DNA of 64,000 bases from positions 868,001-932,000 of the forward strand of contig NZ_CP109450.1 of the NCBI RefSeq assembly GCF_041438865.1, read 5' to 3'. The position numbers were made by a program, and so were the translations under genes. Shown here piece after piece: positions 33,328-42,424 of this stretch (positions are counted from its first letter, which is position 1; every line of letters starts with the position of its first letter). The notes beneath the pieces were generated by a model. The model saw only the letters and a program-made list of their open reading frames with translations, had not been told where the DNA came from and did not search any database. This DNA comes from Streptomyces sp. NBC_01471 (GTDB taxonomy: Bacteria > Actinomycetota > Actinomycetes > Streptomycetales > Streptomycetaceae).

Positions 33328-33622
33328 AGCGCCCCACCGTACTCGCCGGTGAATGCCCAGGCCAGGGACTGTGCGGCCACCAGAGGTACACACCACTGGC
33401 ACCGGTTCTCCGGCCCTCGGGCAGGGCCGACACAACACGGAGCGCCCCCGTCCCCCGCCAGTTCGGGCGGCGGGGACGCCTCGCGCTTCCCGCGGCGGGA
33501 CATCGGGGCACGCGCCAGCGGTCCGGTTGGTCTGGATCAGCTAACTTCCCGGGATCCTGCGCATCCACGGGTCGCACGGGGAATACCGGATCAAATCGAC
33601 TCTTCTCCCCGGGGCGCACTTG

Positions 33623-34615
33623 ATGGCGACTGCTCTGTTCGCACCGGACACCCGGCGGCCGACAGTGGTCGCCGTGCAGCTGCTGCTGGTGGCCGCCGCG
33701 TACTACGGAGCGGCGCGCCTCGGCCTCCTCAGGGAGGTGGTGGTCGACGGTGCGGTGATCACACCGCTCTGGCTGCCCACCGGTGTCGCACTCAGCGCCC
33801 TGCTCTATCTGGGACTGCGTATCTGGCCCGGCATCGCCGTCGGTGCCCTGCTGTCCATCGCCACGATCAACAACACCCTCACGGAGCCCGGTGTCACCAT
33901 TGCGGCAGGCAACACCCTGGCTCCGGTCTGCGCGTTCCTGCTGCTGCGCAGGGTGGGCTTCCGCCCGGAGCTGGACCGGCTGCGGGACGGTGTGGCTCTG
34001 GTCTTCCTGGGCGCCATGGTGGCGATGCTGGTCAGTGCGAGCGTCGGCTGCGGCACGCTGGCGGCGACCGGCAAGCTCCCCCTCCGGGACTTCGGGCCGG
34101 TCTGGTCGGCGTGGTGGGCCGGTGACGCGATGGGGGTGCTCGTCGCCACTCCGGTCCTGCTCGTGCTGCGCAGAGCCAGGCTCCCCCGGGCCACCGACCG
34201 GTGGCTCGAGGCGAGCGCACTGGCCGTCGTCGCGGTCGTGGTCACCGTGGTGGCCACGCGGAGCACACTCGCCCTTCTCTTCCTCGTGTTCCCGCTGCTC
34301 ATCTGGGCCGCACTCCGCTTCGAGCTGCCGGGCAGCGCACCCTGCGCCTGTCTGGCCTCCGTGCTCGCCGTCCTCGCGGCGACCGGCTACAACGGCCCCT
34401 TCAGTCACCGGACCCTGTTCGAGGCGACGGCCAATGTGGCCGTGTTCAACGGTTCGGTGGCGCTGACCGCCCTGCTGCTGTCCGCGATCGTCACCGAGCA
34501 GAAGAACATCCGCGGCAAGATCGAGCTGGCCTGTCTGGAACTGGCCGATCTGGTCGAGCAGCTCGCTCCCGGGCAGGTGGACATCCTGCCGCCCTACGAC
34601 GACGGACCCGGCTGA
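33623..34615 (+). CDS. orphan MASE1 membrane protein
   Basis: 330 residues from ATG 33623. MASE1 sensor domain: start TVVAVQLLLVAAAYYGAARLGLL, then PLWLPTGVALSALLYLGLRIWP and SVGCGTLAATG, about eight membrane helices in all. MASE1 normally caps histidine kinases or GGDEF proteins, but here only a ~40-residue cytoplasmic tail follows (IELACLELADLVEQLAPG, probably helical). No output domain is adjacent, so it may signal to a separate partner, act as a transporter-like protein, or be a remnant. Upstream 33328-33622 holds a bulged hairpin (33448-33479) and no gene. The start has only a weak ribosome site. Confidence 0.85.
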   Translation: MATALFAPDTRRPTVVAVQLLLVAAAYYGAARLGLLREVVVDGAVITPLWLPTGVALSALLYLGLRIWPGIAVGALLSIATINNTLTEPGVTIAAGNTLAPVCAFLLLRRVGFRPELDRLRDGVALVFLGAMVAMLVSASVGCGTLAATGKLPLRDFGPVWSAWWAGDAMGVLVATPVLLVLRRARLPRATDRWLEASALAVVAVVVTVVATRSTLALLFLVFPLLIWAALRFELPGSAPCACLASVLAVLAATGYNGPFSHRTLFEATANVAVFNGSVALTALLLSAIVTEQKNIRGKIELACLELADLVEQLAPGQVDILPPYDDGPG

Positions 34616-34627
34616 CCCACCCACCCG

Positions 34628-34675
34628 GGTGTTCTCAGGAAGCGGTGTTCTCAGGAAGCAGTGTTCTCAGGAAGC
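34628..34675. repeat. 16-bp tandem repeat containing a stop codon, three copies
   Basis: GGTGTTCTCAGGAAGC at 34628-34643 and 34644-34659, with AGTGTTCTCAGGAAGC at 34660-34675. On the minus strand each copy has TGA; the first (34667-34669) ends the methyltransferase gene. A period of 16 puts the three TGAs in all three reading frames. Confidence 0.9.
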
Positions 34676-35389
34676 GGCGGCGAGCACGAACCAGCGGGCC
34701 GGCAGATCGATCCGGGTGCCGTCGGCCAGGTGTTCGGTCTGGGCCAGCGCCGTGTCACCGCTCGCCAGCACCGTCAGCCCCGCGCCGAGGAGCAGTTCGC
34801 GTACCTCCTCCTCCGAGGCGTCGGCCGGTTTGAGCCCGTGTTCGATGACCCTGCGCAGTTTCCCGGGCGGCCCGCCGAGGGCTTCCGACGCCTTCTGGAG
34901 CAGCTCCTTCGACGCGGGCGTCAGCTCCACGACGAAGGCCCGCCCCCGCGCGCCCAGCAGCGCCGCGACAGCCGCGGCGACGGCCGGGCGCGCCTCGGGT
35001 TCGCTCTGGTGGATGACCGCCCGCATATAGACGTTGGTGTCGCCGATCCGCCGGCTCAGGTCCCGCACCGCGTCCGCGTCGACCAGGTCGAGCTGCGCGA
35101 ACTCGGCCACGCCCGCGGTGTCCGCCCGGCGGGCGTGCCCGATCGCGGCGTGCGAGAGGTCCACGCCCAGCGCGCGGGCGAAGACGGTGGACAGGTAGCG
35201 GGTCTGGGTGCCGTTACCGCAGCCGAGGTCCACGACCGGCAGTGCGGTGTCGGCGTACGGCAGCAGCAGCTCGGTGTGCGGTACGGAGGTGAGCGAGGGA
35301 TCCGAGTCCCAGATCGCCTCGCCCGGGGTGTCCGATGTGGCCGACCAGAACCCTTCCCACGCCTTCCGGTACTGCGACGACACGTCCAT
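34667..35389 (-). CDS. class I SAM-dependent methyltransferase
   Basis: 240 residues, ATG at 35389 with GGGAG six bases upstream. SAM motif PVVDLGCGNGTQTRYLS, then LGVDLSHAAIGHARR. C-terminal half TPASKELLQKASEALGG and a Leu-rich helix. The substrate is unknown; overall similarity is to small-molecule (polyketide or quinone-like) methyltransferases. It is followed at its 3' end by the 16-bp tandem repeat and converges on the MASE1 gene. Confidence 0.88.
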   Translation of the reverse strand: MDVSSQYRKAWEGFWSATSDTPGEAIWDSDPSLTSVPHTELLLPYADTALPVVDLGCGNGTQTRYLSTVFARALGVDLSHAAIGHARRADTAGVAEFAQLDLVDADAVRDLSRRIGDTNVYMRAVIHQSEPEARPAVAAAVAALLGARGRAFVVELTPASKELLQKASEALGGPPGKLRRVIEHGLKPADASEEEVRELLLGAGLTVLASGDTALAQTEHLADGTRIDLPARWFVLAAAS

Positions 35390-35501
35390 ACGTACTCCCA
35401 AAGTCCATGACACCCGCGGTGCTCTGCCGGAGAACGACTACCGCTCCGGCGTGGATGCGGGCAAGAGCGCGGACGGACTCGGACGTCCGTGGCGGCCCCT
35501 C

Positions 35502-37946
35502 TCACCCGGTGCCGGCTCCGGAGTGCGCCATCCGGGTCAGCGTCTGTTCGAACCAGACCGTCTTGCCGTGCGCGGTGGCGCTGGTGCCCCACTCGCGGGC
35601 GAGACCGCTCACCACCAGCAACCCGCGGCCGGACTCGTCGTCGCCGGACGCGCCGAGCAGCACGGCGGGCGCCGGTTCGTCGTCGCTGACCTCGCAGAGC
35701 AGGGCGGCCGTCCTGACCAGCCGCAGCCCGACGTCGTGGGTACGGCCGTGCCTGACGGCGTTGGTGACCAGTTCGCTGACCATCAGCTCGGCCTGCCCCA
35801 CCGCGTCCGGCAGTCCCCAGTCGAGCAGCTGCCCGCGGACCAGCCGCCGGGCCCGCGCCACTTCGCGGGGGTCGAGGGCGAGCCGCCACTGTGCGACGTC
35901 GTCGGCGGGGATCCCGTTGACCCTGGCCATCAGCAGCGCCACGTCGTCCTTGCGGCCGCCGCTCGGGTTCAGCGCCCGGATGATCGTGTCGCAGGCGTCG
36001 TCCATGGAGGCGGCGGGGTGCGCGGCCGATGCGCAGAGCGCGGCGAGCCCGGCCCCGATGTCCTGGCCGCGCACCTCGACCAGACCGTCGGTGCAAAGGA
36101 CCAGCCGGTCACCGGGGCTCACCCGTACGGTCGCGGTCTCGAAGGCGACACCCCCGACGCCGATGGGCGCACCGGTCGGCAGATCGAGCAGCTCGGCCCG
36201 GCCGTCGGCGGCACGGACCAGGACCGGCGGGATGTGTCCGGCGTTCGCGATCTGGAGTTCGGCGCGGATCGGGTCGTAGACGGCGTACAGACAGGTCGCC
36301 AGATACGTCTCACCGAGCCGCTGCGCCAGGTCGTCCAGGTTGCGCAGCAGCTGGGCGGGGGGCATCTCCATGGTGGCCATGGTCAGTACGGCCGTGCGCA
36401 ACTGGCCCATCATCGCGGCCGAGTTGAGCCCGTGCCCCATGACGTCACCGACGACGAGCGCGGTCCGCGAACCGGGCAGCTTCACCGAGTCGAACCAGTC
36501 GCCGCCGACGCGTCCGAGCCGGGCGCCCGGCAGATAGCGGGTGGCGATGTCACAGCCGGCCATCCGCGGTTCGACCGTGGGCAGCATGCTGTCCTGGAGC
36601 GTCTCGGCGACGTTCTCCTGATAGGTGTACATACGGGCGTTGTCGAGGACGAGCCCGGCGCGGGCGGCGAGTTCGGCGCCGGTGGTGCGGTCCATGGCGT
36701 CGAAGGGCTCACGGCCCGGCCGGCGCATCAGCACCATGAAGCCGAGCACCACGTCACGGGCCTTCAACGGCACGATCAGCAGCGACCGGTGGGTGATCAG
36801 CGGCCGCAGGTCGCGCTTCTCGAACTCGCCGGAGATCCGGTTGCTCAGCTCCTCGTCCACGTGCCGCACGAGAACGGGCTCGCCGGTGACCATGCACTGG
36901 AAGAACGGGGTGTGCTCGGGGAACGCGATGGCCTCGCCCACCGGCACGGTGTCGTCCCAGCGGCCCGGTTCGTCGTTGTGCTCGACCCAGACCCGGTGCC
37001 AGACGGTGGTGACGTCGGGCGGTCCGTCGGGGAAGCCTTCGCCCGCGAGCACCGCGGCGCGCAGATGCGTGCCCGCGAAGTCGGTGAAGCGCGGAACGGC
37101 GGCGCTGGTCACCTCGCGGATGGTGCGTTCCAGGTCGAGGGAGGTCCCGATCCGCCCGCTGGCCTCGTTGAGGAACTCCAGCCGCTCGCGGACCGCGGCG
37201 TACTCCAGGTCGAGTTCGGGGCGGGGCGCCGCACGGACCGCGAGGGAGGCGTCGGGCGTGTCCCGGGGACCGTCACCGGCCGGGCCGCGCGGGGTGTGTC
37301 GCGGCACACCCCAGTCCGGGGTGACGGGGGCCTGTTCGCGTCGGCTGAACTCCACTACGGGATAGCCCAGTTCGAGGACCTGGGCGACGATCCCGGTCGC
37401 TTCCCGGACGCTCATGTTCGGCAGGATCTCCGGGAGCCGTCCGGCCAGCTCCCGGTAGCCCGGGAAGTCCGTGTGGAGCGCGAAGGCCGGGGCTATGGTC
37501 CCGGGGGCTCCGCCCTCGCCGCCGTCCGCCAAGAGCGCCGCGTCGGCCGCGAGGACGAGGAGGCGCCCGGGATCGGGGCCGATCAGTGGGTACGCCCACC
37601 AGAGCACGTCGATACGGCCGTGCAGCGGCTCGTCCAGCCGGGCCCGGCCGGCTGACGGATAGGCGACGATCCCGCTGATCGAGCTGTCGAGTTCGGGGCC
37701 GAAGTCCGCGTACGAACCGTCCGGCCCGCGCTCCCCCTCCCGGCGCAACACCCCGGAGACCGGGAGCAGTTCACCGGCGGCGCAGCCGACCGCGTCCTGC
37801 CGCGGGACACCGAAGAGCCGGCGGGCACCCGTCGACCAGTGCGAGACCAGCCCTTCGGCGTCGACGACCACCACGGCGAGCGGCACACGGCCCGCCGCGG
37901 CATCACGCCGCCGGTCCGGCCTCTGCGGTGGTACACCAACGTCCAT
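35502..37946 (-). CDS. PAS-GAF-PP2C phosphatase with HATPase C-terminus
   Basis: 814 residues from the ATG at 37946 (AAGGAG ten bases upstream, a long spacing, so the start is moderately sure). Order: PAS-like domain (about 20-120), GAF (about 265-430), SpoIIE/PP2C phosphatase (about 440-650; GDWFDSVK, GDVMGHG, CTDGLVEV, DDVALL), then an anti-sigma-type histidine-kinase-like ATPase (ELVTNAVRHGRT, DDESGRGLLVVSG). The combination is a streptomycete SpoIIE-like partner-switching regulator: PAS/GAF sense, PP2C dephosphorylates an antagonist, the ATPase domain binds sigma or kinases. No sigma factor or antagonist is adjacent. Confidence 0.9.
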   Translation of the reverse strand: MDVGVPPQRPDRRRDAAAGRVPLAVVVVDAEGLVSHWSTGARRLFGVPRQDAVGCAAGELLPVSGVLRREGERGPDGSYADFGPELDSSISGIVAYPSAGRARLDEPLHGRIDVLWWAYPLIGPDPGRLLVLAADAALLADGGEGGAPGTIAPAFALHTDFPGYRELAGRLPEILPNMSVREATGIVAQVLELGYPVVEFSRREQAPVTPDWGVPRHTPRGPAGDGPRDTPDASLAVRAAPRPELDLEYAAVRERLEFLNEASGRIGTSLDLERTIREVTSAAVPRFTDFAGTHLRAAVLAGEGFPDGPPDVTTVWHRVWVEHNDEPGRWDDTVPVGEAIAFPEHTPFFQCMVTGEPVLVRHVDEELSNRISGEFEKRDLRPLITHRSLLIVPLKARDVVLGFMVLMRRPGREPFDAMDRTTGAELAARAGLVLDNARMYTYQENVAETLQDSMLPTVEPRMAGCDIATRYLPGARLGRVGGDWFDSVKLPGSRTALVVGDVMGHGLNSAAMMGQLRTAVLTMATMEMPPAQLLRNLDDLAQRLGETYLATCLYAVYDPIRAELQIANAGHIPPVLVRAADGRAELLDLPTGAPIGVGGVAFETATVRVSPGDRLVLCTDGLVEVRGQDIGAGLAALCASAAHPAASMDDACDTIIRALNPSGGRKDDVALLMARVNGIPADDVAQWRLALDPREVARARRLVRGQLLDWGLPDAVGQAELMVSELVTNAVRHGRTHDVGLRLVRTAALLCEVSDDEPAPAVLLGASGDDESGRGLLVVSGLAREWGTSATAHGKTVWFEQTLTRMAHSGAGTG

Positions 37947-38123
37947 GGCTGGAAGGCTCCTTCCCGGCCGCATGGCTCTGCGGTACGTGGCTCCACCGTA
38001 CGGCTCCGCCCGCGGCGCCCGGGGGGCATCGGCGGAATCGGCCCCTGCGGGTGGTGCGCCCGGCGTGCGCCGGGCCCGGCGCACCCGCCGCGGGGCCGAA
38101 CCGCACGAGCCGGTCCCGGTGGA

Positions 38124-40529
38124 TCAGTCCTCGTGTCCGAGCTGGAGATCGCGCTCGGTGCGCCCGCCGCCCGCGACCTGGAGCACCGTTGCCACCGGCG
38201 GGTAGCCCGCCGCGATCACCGTGTACTCACCGGACGACAGATCCACGAAACGGAACGTGCCGTCCGGGCCCGTGGTGAGGGTGTCCACCACGTTCCCCGC
38301 CGCGTCGAGCAGCGTCACCCGCGCGTCCTCGACCGGCCTGCCGCCGCTGGCGCGCACGGTGCCGCGCAGCACCGCGCCACCGGCGAGTTCGACGTCCTGC
38401 CGGGTCTCCCGTGCTGCCTGCACACTCACCGGCATCGCGGCGGGGCGGAACGCGGGGGCACTTCCGGCGAGGGTGTACTCGCCGGCCACCAACTCGTTGA
38501 TGACGTACCCGCCTTCCCGCCCGCTGCGGGTGGAGGCGACGACCTCGCCGCGTACGTCGGTGAGGGTCACGGCCGCGTCGTGCACCGGCGTGCCGTCCGC
38601 GGTGACCACGGTCCCGGCCAGCCGTCCGGCGCCGCCGAGCACCACGTCGAGGTCGACGGGGCGCTCGCCGACGGTGACGCTGACGGCCTGCGGCTGGTGA
38701 CCGCCCGCCGCCGCGATGAGGACGTACGAGCCGGATCCGGGCACGCTCAGCGCGTACCGCCCGTCCTCGCCGCTCGCACCGCGCCCGATCTGGCGTCCGG
38801 TGATGTCGATGAGGGTGAGTGCGGCGCGCGGCACGGTGGATCCGTCGTAGTGCTGGACGGTCCCGCAGACCGGGACGCCCGGGACGTACGCGGCTTCCGG
38901 GACTCGGGCGGCGGGCACGGCGGCATCCGGTGCGGCGGTGGGGACGTTGTGGGACACCAGCGGTTTCTCCTTGAGGAAGAAGGCGATGAACAGGCCGAGC
39001 ACGAGCACCGGCACCAGGTAGAGGAAGATCCGGGGCATGGCGTCGGCGTACGCCCGGATGTAGCCGTCCCGCAGCGCGGGCGGCAGTGAGCGGACCAGCT
39101 GCGGAGTGATCGACTCGGGGTCGGGCAGCTGCGCGCCGGACGGGATGCGGACCTTGAGCGCGTCCGTGAGGCGGCCCGCGAAGAGCGCGCCGAAAATGGC
39201 CGCGCCGACGCTGCCGCCGATCTGCCGGAAGTAGTTGTTGGCGCTGGTGGCGGTGCCGAGGTCGCGGGGTGCCACGGAGTTCTGCACGGCCAGCACCAGG
39301 ACCGACATGATCAGCCCGATACCGATGCCCAGCACGGCCATCCAGATGCTGTACGTGAGCTGGGGGGTGTCGGTCTCCAGACGGGAGAGCAGCCACATCC
39401 CGACGGCCGAGATCGCGCTGCCGAGCACCGGGAAGATCTTGTACCGCCCGGTGCGGCTGGTCAGCTGTCCGGAGACGATGGAGGCGATGACGACACCGCC
39501 CATCATCGGCAGCATGAAGAGCCCCGACTCGGTGGCGCTGGCACCGTCGACCATCTGGAGGAAGGTCGGCAGATAGCTGGCGGCGCCGAAGAGCGCGACC
39601 CCGACGACGGCCCCGACGAGCGCCGTCACATTGAAGATCGCGTCACGGAACAGCCGCAGCGGGATGATCGGTTCGGGCGCCCGGTGCTCGACGGCCAGGA
39701 AGAGCAGGGTCGACACGGCACATCCGGCGGCAAGACCGACGATGGTGTGCGAGCCCCAGGCGTACTCGTTGCCGCCCCAGGTGGTCAGCAGCACCAGACA
39801 GGTCGAGGCGGCGGCCAGGAGCAGGGCGCCGAGGATGTCCAGGCGGGGCTTGGCAGTCGGCTTCGGAAGCTTCAGCACGACCGCGATGACGGCCAGCGTG
39901 ATCAGGCCGAACGGCACGTTGATGTAGAAGCACCAGCGCCAGGACGCGTGGTCGGTGAAGAAGCCCCCGATGAGCGGCCCGGCGACGGACGCGAGTCCGA
40001 AGACCGCGCCGATCAGCCCCATGAAACGGCCGCGTTCACGCGGCGGCACGATGTCGCCGATGATCGCCTGCACGCCGATCATGAGGCCGCCGCCCCCGAT
40101 GCCCTGGACGGCGCGGAAGGCGATGAGTTCGTTCATCGTCCGGGACCAGCCGGCCAGGGCCGAGCCGATCACGAAGACGATGATCGCGAACATGAAGATG
40201 CTCTTGCGGCCGAAGAGGTCGCCGAGCTTTCCGTAGACCGGCAGGCCGATCGTGGAAGCGAGGAGATACGCCGTGACGGCCCAGGACATCTTGTCCAGGC
40301 CGTGCAGTTCACCGACGATCTTCGGCAGCGCGGTCGCCACGATCATCTGGTCGAGCGCCGCGAGCAGCAGCGTCAGCATCAGCCCGAAGAAGACCATCCG
40401 CACCCGGCTGGGGCTGAGTTCGGGCTGCTCCCCCGCCGCCGGGGGTGCCGGGGGCGGGACGACCGCCGCCTCCGTCAGGACATCGGTCCGGCCGTCCGGA
40501 CCGTCCTTCACCAGAGTGATTCCACCCAC
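38124..40529 (-). CDS. DHA2 MFS exporter with three beta-sandwich repeats
   Basis: 801 residues from the GTG at 40529 (GGGGAG site). Residues ~40-535 are a 14-helix EmrB/QacA-type drug exporter: [17 protein letters not shown], the [10 protein letters not shown] loop, [25 protein letters not shown]. From about residue 554 to the end three ~80-residue carboxypeptidase-regulatory/transthyretin-like repeats follow ([60 protein letters not shown]), each ending in a Tyr-x-(L/V)xA strand. Such domains are usually extracellular; if the transporter has 14 helices the C-terminus would be cytoplasmic, so their location is a puzzle. Substrate unknown. Confidence 0.9.
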   Translation of the reverse strand: MGGITLVKDGPDGRTDVLTEAAVVPPPAPPAAGEQPELSPSRVRMVFFGLMLTLLLAALDQMIVATALPKIVGELHGLDKMSWAVTAYLLASTIGLPVYGKLGDLFGRKSIFMFAIIVFVIGSALAGWSRTMNELIAFRAVQGIGGGGLMIGVQAIIGDIVPPRERGRFMGLIGAVFGLASVAGPLIGGFFTDHASWRWCFYINVPFGLITLAVIAVVLKLPKPTAKPRLDILGALLLAAASTCLVLLTTWGGNEYAWGSHTIVGLAAGCAVSTLLFLAVEHRAPEPIIPLRLFRDAIFNVTALVGAVVGVALFGAASYLPTFLQMVDGASATESGLFMLPMMGGVVIASIVSGQLTSRTGRYKIFPVLGSAISAVGMWLLSRLETDTPQLTYSIWMAVLGIGIGLIMSVLVLAVQNSVAPRDLGTATSANNYFRQIGGSVGAAIFGALFAGRLTDALKVRIPSGAQLPDPESITPQLVRSLPPALRDGYIRAYADAMPRIFLYLVPVLVLGLFIAFFLKEKPLVSHNVPTAAPDAAVPAARVPEAAYVPGVPVCGTVQHYDGSTVPRAALTLIDITGRQIGRGASGEDGRYALSVPGSGSYVLIAAAGGHQPQAVSVTVGERPVDLDVVLGGAGRLAGTVVTADGTPVHDAAVTLTDVRGEVVASTRSGREGGYVINELVAGEYTLAGSAPAFRPAAMPVSVQAARETRQDVELAGGAVLRGTVRASGGRPVEDARVTLLDAAGNVVDTLTTGPDGTFRFVDLSSGEYTVIAAGYPPVATVLQVAGGGRTERDLQLGHED

Positions 40530-40751
40530 GTACCGCTCCCCTCGTCGCGCCTGCGCCGCCCTTTTCTCGCATTCGACGACAAGGGGTGCAAGCGCGACGA
40601 TTGGCGCGCGAGGCGCACGCCGGGGGCTTCAGGGCCGGTGGGAGCCCCTACGGCGCACAACGGGGCCGTACAGAAAACCACTCGAACCGGTGAGCATCAT
40701 TTCCGCCCGAAGGGGTTACGCGGCGGGTTGGCGAGACCGCAGGAGGGCGGC

Positions 40752-41195
40752 CTACTTGGCCACTTCGGCGTCGAGCTTCGCGAGCATCTCGTCATAGATG
40801 CGTCCGAGGCCCTTGGGGGCGAAGGTCTTCTCGAAGAAGCCGCCGATGCCTCCGGCGCCGTTCCACACGGTGGAGACGACTGCCTTTGACTTGCCGTCCC
40901 CCGCGGGGGTGACCGTCCAGGTGGTCACCATGGAGGAGTTCCGGTCCTTCTCGACAAGCTGACCGTCGGTCGGCTCGGTCACATCGAGCAGGCAGTCCCG
41001 GATGCGCTTGCTGGTGGCCTGGAGCTTCCAGTGGACGAGCGTGCCGTCGCCGTCGCCGCCCTCCCGGACCTCGTACTCGCTGAAGTGGGCGGGCAGGAGC
41101 CTCTCGCGCGTGCCGCTGTAATCGGCGAGTGCGTCGAACACCGCCTCGGCGTCCGCCGCGATGATCCGCTCCGTGGTGGCCTCTACCTGCGCCAT
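40752..41195 (-). CDS. SRPBCC-family (polyketide cyclase/START-like) protein
   Basis: 147 residues, ATG at 41195 after a GGAGGAACT site. START/SRPBCC lipid-binding cavity protein: AQVEATTERIIAADAEAVFDALADY, LPAHFSEYEV, TWTVTPAG and FFEKTFAPKGLGRIYDEML. These proteins bind hydrophobic ligands or support polyketide cyclisation and stress. Divergent from the radical SAM gene, so the ~145-bp gap between them contains promoters for both; a LexA box lies there. Confidence 0.85.
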   Translation of the reverse strand: MAQVEATTERIIAADAEAVFDALADYSGTRERLLPAHFSEYEVREGGDGDGTLVHWKLQATSKRIRDCLLDVTEPTDGQLVEKDRNSSMVTTWTVTPAGDGKSKAVVSTVWNGAGGIGGFFEKTFAPKGLGRIYDEMLAKLDAEVAK

Positions 41196-41297
41196 ACCAG
41201 TTCCTCCAGCTGTCGTTCTTCGGTCGGTGTGATGAACCGCGTGCTGAGCCAACCACCTCGGGTGCGGGCACGGAAATCCGGGTTGCACGAATCATGG

Positions 41298-41309
41298 GAA
41301 CAGGTGTTC
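41298..41309. promoter_or_regulatory. LexA-type SOS box
   Basis: GAAC-AGGT-GTTC is a perfect match to the core of the actinobacterial/Bacillus LexA site GAACNNNNGTTC. It overlaps the -10 region of a promoter for the radical SAM gene (TTGCAC at 41283-41288, start at 41342). The homologue Rv2578c of Mycobacterium tuberculosis is, as I recall, part of the LexA regulon. Confidence 0.7.
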
Positions 41310-41341
41310 TATTCACGAGTACGTGCTATCGAGGAGGCGCC

Positions 41342-42397
41342 ATGCGCTGGGACCAGCTGACCGAGAACGGCGGGAACAACGGCACCGCGGGGGACGCCGG
41401 AACCGGTGAGAACGCCGCACTGTTCGGGGCGGACTCCGTGATCACCCGCACCGTCGACACCCCGGAGTTCCGCGGGATCACCTTCCACGAGGTGCGGGCC
41501 CGTTCGATCGTGAACCGGGTGCCCGGCGCCTCCCGCATGCCGTTCGAATGGACGGTCAACCCCTACCGGGGCTGCAGCCACGCCTGTGTGTACTGCTTCG
41601 CCCGCAAGACCCACAGCTATCTGGACCTCGACACCGGACTCGGCTTCGACTCGCAGATCGTCGTGAAGACCAACGCGCCGGAGCTGCTGCGCGCCAAGCT
41701 CGCCTCCCGCCAGTGGCAGGGCGCGCACATCGCCATGGGCACCAATGTCGACTGCTACCAGCGGGCGGAGGGACGGTACGGGCTGATGCCGGGCATCATC
41801 TCGGCCCTGCGCGACTACGCGAACCCGTTCAGCATCCTGACCAAGGGCACGCTGATCCTGCGCGATCTGGAGCTGCTCCAGCAGGCCGCCCGGGTCACCG
41901 ACGTCGGCGTCTCCGTCTCGGTCGGCTTCGTGGACGAGGAGCTGTGGCGCACGGTGGAGCCGGGCACCCCCGCACCGCTGCGCCGGCTCGGTGCCGTACG
42001 CACCCTGACCGACGCCGGAATCGGCTGCGGTGTGCTGATGGCGCCGGTGATCCCGTTCCTCGGCGACCACCCGGACCAGCTGCGCGCCACGGTCCGCGCC
42101 GTCGCGGCCGCCGGGGCGACCTCGGTGACCCCGCTCGTGCTGCATCTGCGGCCCGGGGCGCGCGAATGGTTCATGTCCTGGCTCGGCGAGCACCATCCGC
42201 AACTGGTCAGGCGCTACGAGCGGTTGTACGCGGAGGGGGCGTACGCCCCCAAGTGGTACCAGCGCCGGATCACCCGCCAGGTGCACGAACTGGCCGCCGA
42301 GTACGGCATCGGCCCCGCCCAGCGCGGTGTGCCGCGCCGGATCCCGGCGCCACCGGAGACCTCACCCGCGGCGCCCACCCAGCTCGCACTGATCTGA
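41342..42397 (+). CDS. Rv2578c-family radical SAM protein
   Basis: 351 residues from the ATG at 41342 with GAGGAGG six bases upstream. The iron-sulphur cluster motif is GCSHACVYCFARKTH (CxxxCxxC at Cys78, 82, 85), followed by the family's KTNAPELLRAKL, TNVDCYQ and VGFVDEELWRTVEPGTPAPLRRL. This is the Rv2578c/SplB-related group, related to spore photoproduct lyase; in M. tuberculosis it is DNA-damage-inducible. A LexA box 33-44 bp upstream supports SOS control here. The likely substrate is damaged nucleic acid, but the reaction is unproven. Confidence 0.92.
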   Translation: MRWDQLTENGGNNGTAGDAGTGENAALFGADSVITRTVDTPEFRGITFHEVRARSIVNRVPGASRMPFEWTVNPYRGCSHACVYCFARKTHSYLDLDTGLGFDSQIVVKTNAPELLRAKLASRQWQGAHIAMGTNVDCYQRAEGRYGLMPGIISALRDYANPFSILTKGTLILRDLELLQQAARVTDVGVSVSVGFVDEELWRTVEPGTPAPLRRLGAVRTLTDAGIGCGVLMAPVIPFLGDHPDQLRATVRAVAAAGATSVTPLVLHLRPGAREWFMSWLGEHHPQLVRRYERLYAEGAYAPKWYQRRITRQVHELAAEYGIGPAQRGVPRRIPAPPETSPAAPTQLALI

Positions 42398-42399
42398 AC

Positions 42400-42416
42400 G
42401 GGCCCCGCGGGCCCTT
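42400..42416. terminator. short hairpin, possible bidirectional terminator
   Basis: GGGCCC-CGC-GGGCCC followed by TT, between convergent genes ending at 42397 and 42425. A 6-bp stem only. Confidence 0.5.
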
Positions 42417-42424
42417 CGATTCGA

